Assembly (NCBI RefSeq): GCF_003339815.1 | Contig: NZ_PPTT01000016.1 | Location: 1-64,000 of the forward strand | Source: Eggerthella sinensis | GTDB taxonomy: Bacteria; Actinomycetota; Coriobacteriia; Coriobacteriales; Eggerthellaceae | Direction: 5' to 3' | DNA length: 64,000 nucleotides | Shown: piece after piece, positions 45,766-54,523 of the stretch | Numbering within the stretch: the first letter of the stretch is position 1 | Layout of the letters: each line of letters opens with the position of its first letter | Notes under the pieces: model-generated | The model's input: the letters and a program-made list of their open reading frames with translations, nothing else | Database searches by the model: none | What the model was told of the DNA's origin: nothing | Position numbers and translations under genes: made by a program

Positions 45766-45774
45766 ATTGTAGCA
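45766..45774 (-). promoter_or_regulatory. Extended -10 promoter for pyrK-pyrD-pyrF
   Basis: TGCTACAAT on the minus strand is an extended -10 element, about 70 bp before pyrK. No good -35 is seen. It would make pyrKDF independent of carAB. Confidence 0.55.
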
Positions 45775-45829
45775 TCACCGCTGCTGAGAGGGCCTGCACC
45801 TTGCGCGAATGCGCGAGAAAAGACAGAAA

Positions 45830-47161
45830 TCAGGCGCTCGGCGCGTCCGTCGGGCACGCGGGCAGGGGAATGACCACGTTCAGGGAGAACGAGCCGTCCC
45901 GGGCTTCGTAGCTCATCGCCCCGCCGCGCTTCTCGGCGATAGACGCGATGCTCTCCATGCCGAACCCGTGCCGATCGCGCTGCTTTTTCGTCGTGGCGAG
46001 CCAGCGCTCCTTGCCGAGACGCTCGCCGTCGTAGTTGTTCGACACGCGCACGAGGACGAACCCGCGGTCGTTCGACACCTCGATCAGGATTTCCCGCAGC
46101 GCGTCGTCTTCGAGCGGCACGGTGGCCTCGATCGCGTTGTCGAGCGCGTTGCCGAACAGGGCGCACAGATCGAAGCTGCTCATGAAGCCGAGCCGGCTCG
46201 CATCGACGAAGGGCACGAGTCGGATGCGCTCGCGCTGGCACCACGCGGCCTTCTCGGCCAGCATGATGTCCACGGCCTCGTTGCCCGTCTCGACGAACGT
46301 CTCGTAGGGCACGATGCTGCGGTTCATCCCGTCGACGAACGCGCGCACCTGCTTGACGTCTTGGCTCGATTCGAGCGTTCCCAGGTAATGCTTCAAGTCG
46401 TGGTACTGCCGTCTGACGGCGTCGGCGGCGCTCTTCTTCGTCGCGTAATGCCGGTGCTGCTCCTGGATGAGCGCCTCCATCTGCAAGAGCTCCGCGCGCT
46501 TGACGACCGAGGACAGGTTCTTGGCGTTCACGACGATCATGACGATGGTGCATCCCAGCAGCATGAGCAGCGTGAGCACCATGTCCTGGTACAGCGTGCC
46601 GCCGGTCATCTCGTAAGCGTAGTTCTGCGAGCGCAGGAACATGAACGGCACGAGCGGGAGCAGGATGGACAGGCACTGCGGCCATGACAGGTTCTCGGCG
46701 CCGCTTTCGAAGAGGAACCGCCCCACGACGAAGGCCACGAGTGCCGAGACGGCGAAGGTGAGCGCGAAGTTCACCGCCGTGACGGCAAGCGGGGCTCCGA
46801 CGGGAAGCGCGCCGACGAAGGGCTGCATGAGCAGGTCGATGGCGACGATCTTACCCGCCTCGATGCACAGCAGGAACACGCAGCTGACGTAGAGGTTCTG
46901 CTGCTTGCTCGAGCGCTTCGTGAGGCACAGGTAGGCGAAGAAGCCGGCGGCGCACAGGACGTAGTCGAGGTAGAACCGCTGATGCAGCAGCGTGACGAGC
47001 ATCTGGTAGGCCGCGAGCAGCGCCGCGAGGGCGGCCGTGCGCCCGTCGAAGCGCCGGCGCGCCTCGAGCTTGGACGCGAAGGCGAAGAACAGCGCGCACT
47101 CGAGCAGGCACGGCACCTGCCAGATGAGATCGGTCGTGTCGATCAGGTAGTCGGTGATCAC
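45830..47161 (-). CDS. Sensor histidine kinase, AgrC/LytTR-partner type
   Basis: The 443-residue protein has six to seven N-terminal membrane helices (to about residue 215) without a clear extracytoplasmic domain. A coiled linker leads to an HPK10-like phospho-acceptor ([14 protein letters not shown]) and a GHKL ATPase domain ([24 protein letters not shown]). This layout is typical of kinases that sense hydrophobic or membrane signals. The GTG start overlaps the response regulator stop (GTGA). The pair is divergent from a Tat flavoprotein gene, a likely target. Confidence 0.9.
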   Translation of the reverse strand: MITDYLIDTTDLIWQVPCLLECALFFAFASKLEARRRFDGRTAALAALLAAYQMLVTLLHQRFYLDYVLCAAGFFAYLCLTKRSSKQQNLYVSCVFLLCIEAGKIVAIDLLMQPFVGALPVGAPLAVTAVNFALTFAVSALVAFVVGRFLFESGAENLSWPQCLSILLPLVPFMFLRSQNYAYEMTGGTLYQDMVLTLLMLLGCTIVMIVVNAKNLSSVVKRAELLQMEALIQEQHRHYATKKSAADAVRRQYHDLKHYLGTLESSQDVKQVRAFVDGMNRSIVPYETFVETGNEAVDIMLAEKAAWCQRERIRLVPFVDASRLGFMSSFDLCALFGNALDNAIEATVPLEDDALREILIEVSNDRGFVLVRVSNNYDGERLGKERWLATTKKQRDRHGFGMESIASIAEKRGGAMSYEARDGSFSLNVVIPLPACPTDAPSA

Positions 47162-47871
47162 AGCGAACGCCCCTTGTAGTCGGCGAGCGCCTGCATGAAG
47201 AAGCGCTTGCGATGCTTGCTCACGGGGATGGCGACCCCGCGCACGACGACGTCCTTCGCCGTGACCGCGTCGACGTAGGCCAGGTTCACGAGGAACGACG
47301 CGTGCACGCGGAAGAACTGGCTCGCGTCGAGCCTCTTCTCCACCGCCTGCAGGGCCTCGCTGCACGGGATGTCGTCGGTGTCGGTATGCACGAGCGAGCG
47401 CTTGCGCGATGTTTCCACGTAGACGATCTTGGCGCTGTTGACGTAGGCGCGCTCGCGCCCGTTGCGCAGGGGGACGAGGCGCACCTGCCGTCGCTCGAGC
47501 GCGAGCAGCGTGCGCTGCAGGTGCTTCTTGAACTGCGGGTACTTGATCGGCTTGACGATGTAGCCCGACGCGTTCACCGTATAGCCCTCCAAGGCGTACT
47601 GGATCATGTTCGTGACGAAGAATATGACGACGTCCTGGTCGGTTTCGCGGACGAGTCGCGCCGTCTCCATGCCGTCGAGACGATCCATCTCGATGTCGAG
47701 GAACAGCACGTCGACATCGGCCCGGTAGCTTGCGACGAGATCGGCGCCGTCGCGGCGCTCGTCGACCTCGAAGGCCACGCCCGACTCGCGCGCGAAGGTT
47801 TCCAGCGCGGCGCGCAGGCGCGCAGCATCGCGCTCGTCGTCCTCGACGATGCAGACCCGCACGCGTTCCAC
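47158..47871 (-). CDS. LytTR-family response regulator
   Basis: The 237-residue product has a receiver domain (CIVEDDERD; phospho-acceptor Asp in LFLDIEMDRLDGME; lysine in VKPIKY) and a C-terminal LytTR DNA-binding domain (IVYVETSRKRSLVHT; FFRVHASFLVNLAYV). LytTR proteins bind pairs of 9-bp repeats about 21 bp apart. The GTG at 47871 has GAGGGGAGG upstream. It is transcribed away from the flavoprotein gene across a 208-bp gap. Confidence 0.92.
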   Translation of the reverse strand: MERVRVCIVEDDERDAARLRAALETFARESGVAFEVDERRDGADLVASYRADVDVLFLDIEMDRLDGMETARLVRETDQDVVIFFVTNMIQYALEGYTVNASGYIVKPIKYPQFKKHLQRTLLALERRQVRLVPLRNGRERAYVNSAKIVYVETSRKRSLVHTDTDDIPCSEALQAVEKRLDASQFFRVHASFLVNLAYVDAVTAKDVVVRGVAIPVSKHRKRFFMQALADYKGRSL

Positions 47872-47938
47872 AGCAGCCTCCCCTCGCCCGTTCGCTCCGA
47901 TCGAACGGCCCGTCGCCGCAGCGCGCGGGCCCGATGGA

Positions 47939-47947
47939 AGTATAGCA
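47939..47947 (-). promoter_or_regulatory. Extended -10 promoter for the LytTR pair
   Basis: TGCTATACT on the minus strand, about 70 bp before the response regulator GTG. The shared divergent region also holds ACGGTTG (47974-47980), similar to one LytTR half-site; the second half-site is not clear. Confidence 0.45.
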
Positions 47948-48079
47948 AGTCCGGCGGCGCTCCCTGCGCCCAAACGGTTGCCGCTCAAGGCCAAGTATTC
48001 CGCCTCCCTTGCCGCCCACCCGTCCCGGAAGCAGAATGCGGACGCGAGGGCAAGCACGCACACAAGAGAAGGGATTGCC

Positions 48080-49885
48080 ATGAGCATCAACACGTCAAAG
48101 GGGAAGGGAACGGCGTTCTCCCGTCGATCGTTCCTCATGGGAGCGGCCATGGCCGGAACGGCGGCGGTGGGAGCCGGTTTGACCGGCTGCGCGCCGGGCA
48201 GCAGCGCGCAGGCCGAAACCGAGCAGACGGCCGGGACGGCCGCGCAGGCCGCGACGGGAAGCGACGCGGTGCTGCAGACCGACGCGAACGGGAATTCCGT
48301 CTACTACTCGATGCGCCGCAGCTGGGTGGGCGAAGCGCCCGAGATCGCCGAGAGCGACCTGGCCGACACCTACGAGGCCGACGTGGTCATCGTCGGAGCC
48401 GGCTACGCGGGCTCGCAGTGCTTCCGCATGGCGTGCGAGCAGGGGCTGACGTGCATCGTGCTCGACACGCAGCAGAAGGACGCGTTCGAAACCTACGGCG
48501 GCCAGCTCGGGCACTTCAACTCCACCTGGCAGGAAGAGGTGCTCGGCGTTCCCAAGAGCACCTTCGACCCCGTGGACTTCATCGACAGCTACCAGCTGCA
48601 GTCGGCCGGACGGGCGAACCCCGATCTCATCAAGCAGTTCGCGCATCGCAACGGCGAGCTGGTGGACTGGATGATGGAGCTGCAGCCCGATCTGAGCGCG
48701 GTGACGGGCGTGAACGGTTTGGTGGACGATGGAAGCTACCAGTACAAGAAGGGCTACTTCTGGACGTACCCCGCCGTCATCAACCTGGGCTCCGGCGCGT
48801 TCGAGACGTCCGGGGCGTTCTGCACGGCCTCGGTGGACGCGGGCCTGAAGGCGAGCTCGGGCTCGCAAGCGTTCTACGGGTACAGCGCTCGTACCCTGGT
48901 CAAGGAAAACGGTGCCGTGACCGGCGTCATCGCGCAGGACGACGCGAGCGAGACGATGTACCGGTTCAACGCGAAGATCGGCGTGGTGCTTGCCACGGGC
49001 GACTTCAGCGCGAACTCCGATATGTACAACGCCCTGTGCACCGAGGTGCAGGAGTCCAATCCCTACACCGAGCTGCTGGGGTCCGGTCGCGACGGCTACG
49101 GCATCAGGATGGGCATCTGGGCCGGCGGCGTCATGGAGCTGGGACCGCGCGCGGCCATGGGCGGCTGCACGTCGGCCCTGCCGATGGGCACGTTCGGCGC
49201 GGCGGCGGGCCTGTGGATCAACAAGTACGGGAAGCGCTACTGCAACGAGGCGTTCGGCGTGCCGTTCGTCGCCGGGGTGCAATCCGCGCGCCAGCCCATC
49301 GACAGCTCGATCATCCAGGTGTGGGACGGCGGGCATTGGCGCGCGTTCGCCCAGGGCCAGGCGCTCGGACACTTCAATGCGAGCGATATCAGCGACGCCG
49401 CCCTGGACGCCATCGCCACGACGCTGCAATCGGCCGTCGACGCGGGGGCCGCGGGCGTGAACGACAGCCTGTGGACGGCCGACACGCTCGAGGAGCTGGC
49501 CGGCTACCTGGGCTTCGAGGGCGACGCGGCCGCGAACTTCGTCGACGCGGTGACCACGTACGACGCCTACGCCGCGGCCGGCAAGGACGAGGACTACGCG
49601 AAGCCCGCCGACATGATGTTCCGCATCAGCGAGCCGCCGTACTACGCCGAGAAGCTGCAGCGCAACGCCAACATCGTGCTGGTCACCCTGGCCGGGCTGT
49701 TCATCGACGGAAACGGGCAATGCCTCGATCAGAACTTCGAGCCCATCGAAGGGCTGTTCGCCACCGGCAACGCCTCGGGCGGGCGCTTCCCGCTGCAGTA
49801 CACGGCGCCCATGAACGGCATCAGCATCGGGTTCGCCACCGTGTTCGGCGCGCTGCTGGGCGAGCACCTGGCCACGCTGTCATAA
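48080..49885 (+). CDS. Tat-exported FAD-dependent reductase (fumarate reductase/flavocytochrome c-like)
   Basis: The 601-residue protein has a Tat signal (SRRSFLMGAA, twin Arg at 15-16) with a lipobox-like Cys37 (LTGC), then an FAD_binding_2 fold with VVIVGAGYAG at 102-111. Near the end, ATGNASGGRF and NGISIGFATVFGALLGEHLA replace the usual GG-rich FAD-binding tail of fumarate reductases; the QxHPT-type substrate motif is absent. The substrate is therefore unknown. There is no heme domain, so an external donor is needed. AAGGGA precedes the ATG. A LytTR system is divergent and a radical SAM gene follows. Confidence 0.88.
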   Translation: MSINTSKGKGTAFSRRSFLMGAAMAGTAAVGAGLTGCAPGSSAQAETEQTAGTAAQAATGSDAVLQTDANGNSVYYSMRRSWVGEAPEIAESDLADTYEADVVIVGAGYAGSQCFRMACEQGLTCIVLDTQQKDAFETYGGQLGHFNSTWQEEVLGVPKSTFDPVDFIDSYQLQSAGRANPDLIKQFAHRNGELVDWMMELQPDLSAVTGVNGLVDDGSYQYKKGYFWTYPAVINLGSGAFETSGAFCTASVDAGLKASSGSQAFYGYSARTLVKENGAVTGVIAQDDASETMYRFNAKIGVVLATGDFSANSDMYNALCTEVQESNPYTELLGSGRDGYGIRMGIWAGGVMELGPRAAMGGCTSALPMGTFGAAAGLWINKYGKRYCNEAFGVPFVAGVQSARQPIDSSIIQVWDGGHWRAFAQGQALGHFNASDISDAALDAIATTLQSAVDAGAAGVNDSLWTADTLEELAGYLGFEGDAAANFVDAVTTYDAYAAAGKDEDYAKPADMMFRISEPPYYAEKLQRNANIVLVTLAGLFIDGNGQCLDQNFEPIEGLFATGNASGGRFPLQYTAPMNGISIGFATVFGALLGEHLATLS

Positions 49886-49903
49886 CGCATACCGCCCCTC
49901 CCT

Positions 49904-49955
49904 CGCGCCGGGAACGACCGTCCTCCCCCTCTCGGGCGGCATCGTTGCCGGCGCG
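49904..49955. terminator. Long stem-loop between flavoprotein and radical SAM genes
   Basis: CGCGCCGG (49904-49911) pairs with 49948-49955, then after a G-G mismatch AACGA pairs with TCGTT (49913-49917 with 49942-49946). The loop is 24 nt. No T-tract follows, so partial termination or mRNA processing between the two genes is likely. Confidence 0.5.
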
Positions 49956-49988
49956 CCCCTCCCGCTTCCCGATCGACAGGAACGACCC

Positions 49989-50894
49989 ATGACCTCCCCC
50001 GCTCCGCTTATCCTCTACCTGTCCGTGCCGTTCTGCCCGAAGCCGTGCGCGTACTGCACCCGACGCACCCTCGACGCGGGCGGCTCGCAGCTGCGCTACG
50101 CGTACGCCGACGCGCTGCAGCGGGAGCTCGAGGCGAGCGCGCCCGACTTCCAGGATGCGCCCGTCGAAGCCGTGTGGGTGGGCGGCGGCATCGCGGCGCA
50201 CATGTTCGACGACGCCTTGGGCGCCCTGCTCAAGCGTCTACCGCGCCTGATGCCCGTCGCACCCGACGCGGAGATCACGATCACGGCGCATCCCGGCATG
50301 GTGAGCGTCGAGACGCTCAACGCCTGCCGCCGCGGTGGGGTGAGCCGCCTCAACCTCGATTTCGCCACGGCGAACCCCGCCGAATACCGGCGCCTCGGGC
50401 GCTTCCTCGACCCCTCCGCGCTCGACGTCACCATGACCGTGCTCGGCTCCTCGGCGCTCAGTCTCGGGTTCGACCTGGTGGTGGGTATCGAGGGGCAGAC
50501 GGGCGAGTCGCTGCGGCGCAGCATCGACCACGTGCTGAAGCGGGGAGCGCGCCACCTCTCCCTCTTCCCGCTCGAACGGGGCGACAGGCGGGACGGCGAT
50601 TCCGATGCCGCGCGCGCGGCATGGCTCGAAATGCGTGCGGAGCTGCTGGGGTTCGCGACCGCGCTGCTGACCGCACGGGGATTCACCCAGTACGCGCCCC
50701 ATCGCTTCGCCGTCGCCGGCGAGGCGTCGCGCTACCTGGCTCTCGAGCACGCCGGCGCGAACGTGCTGGGGCTGGGATTGGGCGCGCGCACGCGCTTGGA
50801 CGGCGTATGCTCCGTCAACACCGACGACCTCGGCCGGTACCTGGCCCACACGGACGACCCTTCGACGTACATCGCGCGCGTGGAGGCGTGCTGA
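49989..50894 (+). CDS. HemN/HemW-like radical SAM protein, short form
   Basis: The 301-residue protein has C16-x3-C20-x2-C23 (FCPKPCAYCTRR), a degenerate GGG motif (WVGGGIAAH) and weak similarity to HemW through GFDLVVGIEGQTGESL and GANVLGLGLGAR. It lacks the typical HemN C-terminal domain and is shorter than the HemW at 30.4 kb (370 residues). It may act on a tetrapyrrole or another substrate. It follows the Tat flavoprotein by 103 bp on the same strand and may be functionally tied to it. Confidence 0.8.
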   Translation: MTSPAPLILYLSVPFCPKPCAYCTRRTLDAGGSQLRYAYADALQRELEASAPDFQDAPVEAVWVGGGIAAHMFDDALGALLKRLPRLMPVAPDAEITITAHPGMVSVETLNACRRGGVSRLNLDFATANPAEYRRLGRFLDPSALDVTMTVLGSSALSLGFDLVVGIEGQTGESLRRSIDHVLKRGARHLSLFPLERGDRRDGDSDAARAAWLEMRAELLGFATALLTARGFTQYAPHRFAVAGEASRYLALEHAGANVLGLGLGARTRLDGVCSVNTDDLGRYLAHTDDPSTYIARVEAC

Positions 50895-51491
50895 GCCGAG
50901 CCGGCGCCACGCGGCGTCGACGAGGAGGTAGGCTGCGGCGGCTGCGGCGGCGCCGACGAGGAGGGCGGCGAGCACGTCGGAGGGATAGTGCGCCACGAGG
51001 TAGCAGCGCGCGGTACCCATGGCCGCGATGACGAGCGTGCCGCCGAGCACGGCCTTCGGGCTGCGAGCGACCAGCATGAGGACCACCGTCGCGGCCGACG
51101 CGGCGGTCATGTGGCCCGAGGGGAACGAGAAGCCGTCTTCGGGCGCCGCGCCGGCGAACCGCCACCAGTCGAAGTAGAGCGCCGAGCTTTCGAACGGCCG
51201 CGGACGGGCCACGAGGTCTTTGAGCACGACGTTCGAGGCGAGCGCGCCCAGGCAGAGGGCGACGAACACGCAGACGCCCGCCTTCCGCGTGCGCTTGAAC
51301 AGCATGAGCACGAGCGCGAGCGCGAAAAAGCACACGCCCTTCTCGCCGACGAAGCTCACGGCCTCGAACAGCGGGGTGAGCGCGAAACCGGCGCCTTCCG
51401 CAAGCGCATGCAGCGCTCCGAGCACGGCGAGGTCGAAGGGGGCGAACACGTCGTTGAGCCATCCGGCCGCGAAGGTCATCGGGGTATCCAT
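50238..51491 (-). CDS. PAP2-family membrane phosphatase with open reading through opposing gene
   Basis: Residues 1-200 form a PAP2 (phosphatidic acid phosphatase type 2) membrane protein: K-x6-RPRP (KDLVARPRPF), PSGH (FSFPSGHMTAAS) and a final HYPSDVLA motif. Such enzymes dephosphorylate undecaprenyl pyrophosphate or lipid phosphates. The frame has no stop after this domain and runs a further 218 codons antisense to the radical SAM gene, ending at 50238; that tail reads like shadow sequence. The ATG at 51491 is chosen for AAAGGA 5 nt upstream. A lost stop codon or a sequence error near 50880-50900 is possible. Confidence 0.65.
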   Translation of the reverse strand: MDTPMTFAAGWLNDVFAPFDLAVLGALHALAEGAGFALTPLFEAVSFVGEKGVCFFALALVLMLFKRTRKAGVCVFVALCLGALASNVVLKDLVARPRPFESSALYFDWWRFAGAAPEDGFSFPSGHMTAASAATVVLMLVARSPKAVLGGTLVIAAMGTARCYLVAHYPSDVLAALLVGAAAAAAAYLLVDAAWRRLGSARLHARDVRRRVVRVGQVPAEVVGVDGAYAVQARARAQSQPQHVRAGVLESQVARRLAGDGEAMGRVLGESPCGQQRGREPQQLRTHFEPCRARGIGIAVPPVAPFEREEGEVARSPLQHVVDAAPQRLARLPLDTHHQVEPETERRGAEHGHGDVERGGVEEAPEAPVFGGVRRGEIEVEAAHPTAAAGVERLDAHHAGMRRDRDLRVGCDGHQAR

Positions 51492-51603
51492 CGGCATCCT
51501 TTCGTTTCAGGGTTCGCGGCACCCGTGCGGGCAACCGCCTTCCGCCATGAAACGATGCGCCGAGGCGGCGGGCAAGCGACGGTTCGTCACGGTGCCCGCG
51601 TAG

Positions 51604-51624
51604 GGCGACACGGTGCGTGTCGCC
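51604..51624. terminator. Stem-loop downstream of the XRE gene
   Basis: GGCGACAC (51604-51611) pairs with GTGTCGCC (51617-51624), 5-nt loop, 15 bp past the XRE gene stop on the minus strand. No T-tract. Confidence 0.5.
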
Positions 51625-51639
51625 GCCTCCGACCGGGCC

Positions 51640-52263
51640 TTACGAACGCAGGATGCGATAGCCGATGACGGCCTTCACCACGAGGAGCGCGAACAGAAGC
51701 GTCGTGGCGTAGGGTTGCATGGCGGCCGTGAGCAGGACGACGGCCGCAGCCTGCACCGCGAATCCGGCGAACGCCGCCGATCGCACGATGCGCGCCGCAT
51801 CGTGCCGGGCGCAGACGAGCTCCACGACGCCCACGGCAACGAGCGCGCCCACGGCGACGGCGATGCAGGCGAACGAAACGCCGTACCCGACGGACGACCC
51901 ATACTCGACGAGGCCCGCCATGCGCACGAACGATCCGTCCCGAACCCCGTACAGCGGGAGGAAGACGAACAGGACGGCCAGCACGTCGAGCAGCCCGAAC
52001 GCCAAGAGGCCGCCGCTCGCCGCGGTCGAACGGCGCTCGTCGCGGGCGAGCACGATGAGGTCGTCGGTTGACAGGAGGTCGTCCACCGACACGTCGAACA
52101 GGCGCGCGAGGGCCTGCAGCGAATCGAGGTTCGGCGAGCCGCCGCCCGTCTCCCACTTCGACACGGCCGTGCGCGTCACGTAAAGGCGCGCGGCCAGCTG
52201 CTCCTGCGTCAAGCCGCGCTCGGCGCGCAGCGTCTTGAGCTTTTCCGGAAATTCCACGGGCAT
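51640..52263 (-). CDS. XRE-family regulator with membrane domain
   Basis: The 207-residue protein has an N-terminal XRE helix-turn-helix (LKTLRAERGLTQEQLAARL, SKWETGGGSPNLDSL) at about 5-65 and four predicted membrane helices (about 83-205). DNA binding tethered to a membrane domain suggests sensing of membrane or cell-envelope state. GGAGGGC precedes the ATG directly. No partner gene is obvious; it lies between the PAP2 gene and a methyltransferase. Confidence 0.85.
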   Translation of the reverse strand: MPVEFPEKLKTLRAERGLTQEQLAARLYVTRTAVSKWETGGGSPNLDSLQALARLFDVSVDDLLSTDDLIVLARDERRSTAASGGLLAFGLLDVLAVLFVFLPLYGVRDGSFVRMAGLVEYGSSVGYGVSFACIAVAVGALVAVGVVELVCARHDAARIVRSAAFAGFAVQAAAVVLLTAAMQPYATTLLFALLVVKAVIGYRILRS

Positions 52264-52333
52264 GCCCTCCTTTCGGCTCTCAGGATGGCCGACCCGCGCC
52301 GTGGCGGCAAGACACGTTTCGCGTCGTCGCCCA

Positions 52334-53188
52334 TCACGCCTGATGGCAGGCGCGGGCCACGACGGCGATGGTGGGGCTGTCGGCGGCGTAGGGGGCGCCG
52401 GCCGCGTCGCCGTGCAGCGACTCGACGGCGAAGCCCGCCGCTTCCAGCTCGCGCGCGAGGGCCTCGGGCGCGAAGTACGTGTTCCACAGATGGCAGGCAG
52501 CAGCTCCCGCCTCGTCCACGATGGCGATCTGCTCGAGCGTGGCGTCGTCGCCGTACTTGAGGCGGCGTTGCACCTCGAGGTGCGGGCCCGGCCGCCAGAA
52601 CCCGCCGTCGGGATGGTCTTCCCAGGTCCGGCCTTCCGCGAAGGCGTCGAAGGCGCACGGCGAGAAGACGTCGAGCACGAGCAGGCCGCCCGGCTTCAGG
52701 TGCGCGTACAGCTTCCGCAGCACGGTGCGGCGGTCCTCCGTCGACAGCGCGCCGTAGTCGCAGTAGATCATGATGGCTGCGTCGAAGGGCCCACCCGCGT
52801 CGAGCTCCAGGTAGTTCTGCAGGCGGTAGTCGATGGCGAGGTCCTGACGCGCGGCCGCGCGGGACGCGTAGTCGATGGAGCGGCGCGAGAATTCCACCCC
52901 GGTGACCGCGTAGCCCGCCCGCGCGAGGCGCTCGGCGTACAGGCCGGGGCCGCAGCCCGCATCGAGCAGGCGCGGGTGCCCTTCGGGCGGCGCAACCGAG
53001 GCGATCCATGCGGCGGAGCGGTCGATGAACGCGTGCGCCCTGCTCGCGCCCTCGTAGGCGGGGTCGAGATGGGCGGCGAGCATCTGGGAGGAGATATGCT
53101 CGTCGTCCCAGAACGGCTCGCCGGTGACGGCGTAGCGCTCGGGCGGCTTCATGAGGGAAGCCAGGTCGTCGTAGAGCGTCATCGGCAT
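52334..53188 (-). CDS. Class I SAM-dependent methyltransferase
   Basis: The 284-residue product has the SAM motif I LLDAGCGPGLYAERLA, motif II VTGVEFSRRSIDYA and a motif IV-like IMIYCDYGAL. The substrate is unknown; a Tyr/Trp-rich middle (GGFWRPGPHLEVQRRL) suggests a small-molecule substrate. It is the last gene of a three-gene unit with the HTH repressor and hydrolase, 22 bp after the hydrolase. The start may be 53188 or 53182. Confidence 0.85.
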   Translation of the reverse strand: MPMTLYDDLASLMKPPERYAVTGEPFWDDEHISSQMLAAHLDPAYEGASRAHAFIDRSAAWIASVAPPEGHPRLLDAGCGPGLYAERLARAGYAVTGVEFSRRSIDYASRAAARQDLAIDYRLQNYLELDAGGPFDAAIMIYCDYGALSTEDRRTVLRKLYAHLKPGGLLVLDVFSPCAFDAFAEGRTWEDHPDGGFWRPGPHLEVQRRLKYGDDATLEQIAIVDEAGAAACHLWNTYFAPEALARELEAAGFAVESLHGDAAGAPYAADSPTIAVVARACHQA

Positions 53189-53210
53189 CGCTTTCGATCG
53201 GGAACCGGCA

Positions 53211-53990
53211 TCAGGCCTCGCGTTCGAAGAAGGGCACGGCGCGGGCGAGCCACTCGTCGGGCAGGTAGATGGACAGGTAGCCGTGGTCGTAGCCCTTCGC
53301 TTCGTAAAGGGTAGCCGACCCCACGTAGCTCTGGAAGAGCCGGGCCGACTTCTTCACGCATTCCATCTCCTTCTCGCCGTACCAATACTGCACCTCGGCC
53401 TTCGTGGCGCGCACGCCGTCCTTGAGCCGGTACCGGCGCATGTACGTGTCGTAGATGCTCACCATGGTCTGCTTGGGCAGGCGCGGCATGTCCTCGAGGT
53501 AGCAGGCGACGAGCTCGTCGGGGTAGAGCATCTTCGCCGGCAGCGTCTTCGGCATGGCCTCGATCTGACGCCGCGCCGCCTTCTCGCCGAACATGAGGCC
53601 CCAGCACGTGCGCACGAGCGCGGTGCAGCAGCGGGCCATGAACGGCTGCGGGATGCACAGGCTGCCGTCGATGATGGCCTTTTCGGCCACGTCGGGACGG
53701 CGCGCCAGCAGCTCCATGACGATCTGGCCGCCCAGCGACACGCCGCCGAGCGCGAACACGCTGCCGCCGCACCGCTCGTCGATATAGGCCAGCAACTTGT
53801 CGGCCGTGGCCTCGGTTGACACGTAGGGAACGTCGCGTTCCTCGCCGTGACCGTCCATCGTGGGCAGCACCACGCGGTACCGATCCGACAGGGCGCGCGC
53901 CTGGCGCAGGTAGTTCCACCAGCAGTTGCCGCCGCCGTGGATCAGGATGATGCACGGGGCGTCTTCGGGCCCGAACTCGTGGAAGTTCAT
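53211..53990 (-). CDS. Alpha/beta hydrolase
   Basis: The 259-residue product has the oxyanion motif ILIHGGGNCWWNY, the nucleophile elbow GGVSLGG and a C-terminal His in GYDHGYLS. The cap region is Cys-rich (ARCCTALVRTCWG). Substrate unknown; esters or lactones are typical. It overlaps the upstream regulator by 4 nt (ATGA), so the regulator probably controls it. Confidence 0.85.
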   Translation of the reverse strand: MNFHEFGPEDAPCIILIHGGGNCWWNYLRQARALSDRYRVVLPTMDGHGEERDVPYVSTEATADKLLAYIDERCGGSVFALGGVSLGGQIVMELLARRPDVAEKAIIDGSLCIPQPFMARCCTALVRTCWGLMFGEKAARRQIEAMPKTLPAKMLYPDELVACYLEDMPRLPKQTMVSIYDTYMRRYRLKDGVRATKAEVQYWYGEKEMECVKKSARLFQSYVGSATLYEAKGYDHGYLSIYLPDEWLARAVPFFEREA

Positions 53991-54499
53991 GCGCGGCCCC
54001 CTTCAGGCGGCGACGATATCAGGCTGAGGCTGCGTTGCGCGCGCCCCGCAGCGGGCGCGCGATCGAGGTAGGGCCGCAGCACGCCGGCCAGCTCGTCGAG
54101 CAGCGCGCGGTACTCGGCGTCGTCGAGGTTGAGCACCGCTGTGCTGAAGAACACGAGGTCGCGGGCGCAATCGTGGTCTTCGCGCGCCAGGTAGTCGTTC
54201 ATCTGCCGCATGAGGCCCGCGTGGAAGGCGGTCGAAAGCGCGACGGTCACGTCCCCCTCGTCCACGCCGCCGGCGTGCGCAAGCGCGTACACCTTCTCGA
54301 CGACCCCGCGCACGGGACGCTCTTCCACCACCGCGATCATGCCGTGCTCCTCGAGCAGCTTCACGTGGTGGTACACCGTTGCGCGCGGCACGTCGTCCAG
54401 ATACGCCACGAGATCCGATGTGCGCACGCGACCGTGCAGGCGCAGGTACTGCATGATGCGCAGGCGCGCGGGATTGAGCAGAAGCTTGTCAGTGTCCAT
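53987..54499 (-). CDS. ArsR-like winged-helix repressor
   Basis: The 170-residue product has an N-terminal winged helix (LNPARLRIMQYLRLHGRVRT, RATVYHHVKLLEEHG) and a helical C-terminal region (about 85-155) that likely mediates dimerisation or ligand binding. No metal-binding CxC is present, so it is not a classical metalloregulator. AAAGGAAC precedes the ATG. A palindrome lies exactly in its promoter (54524-54552), which suggests autoregulation of the regulator-hydrolase-methyltransferase unit. Confidence 0.85.
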   Translation of the reverse strand: MDTDKLLLNPARLRIMQYLRLHGRVRTSDLVAYLDDVPRATVYHHVKLLEEHGMIAVVEERPVRGVVEKVYALAHAGGVDEGDVTVALSTAFHAGLMRQMNDYLAREDHDCARDLVFFSTAVLNLDDAEYRALLDELAGVLRPYLDRAPAAGRAQRSLSLISSPPEGGRA

Positions 54500-54523
54500 G
54501 AGTTCCTTTCTCGACGGTTCCCC

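Noticed and set aside
47872-48079. LytTR direct-repeat operator in the divergent region
   Set aside because: Only one weak half-site (ACGGTTG at 47974) was seen, without a partner at about 21 bp, so it is not annotated as an operator.
49989-50894. Calling the short radical SAM protein a true coproporphyrinogen oxidase (HemN)
   Set aside because: It lacks the HemN C-terminal domain and the extra conserved cysteine, and a better HemW candidate exists at 30.4 kb; only the HemN-like label is kept.
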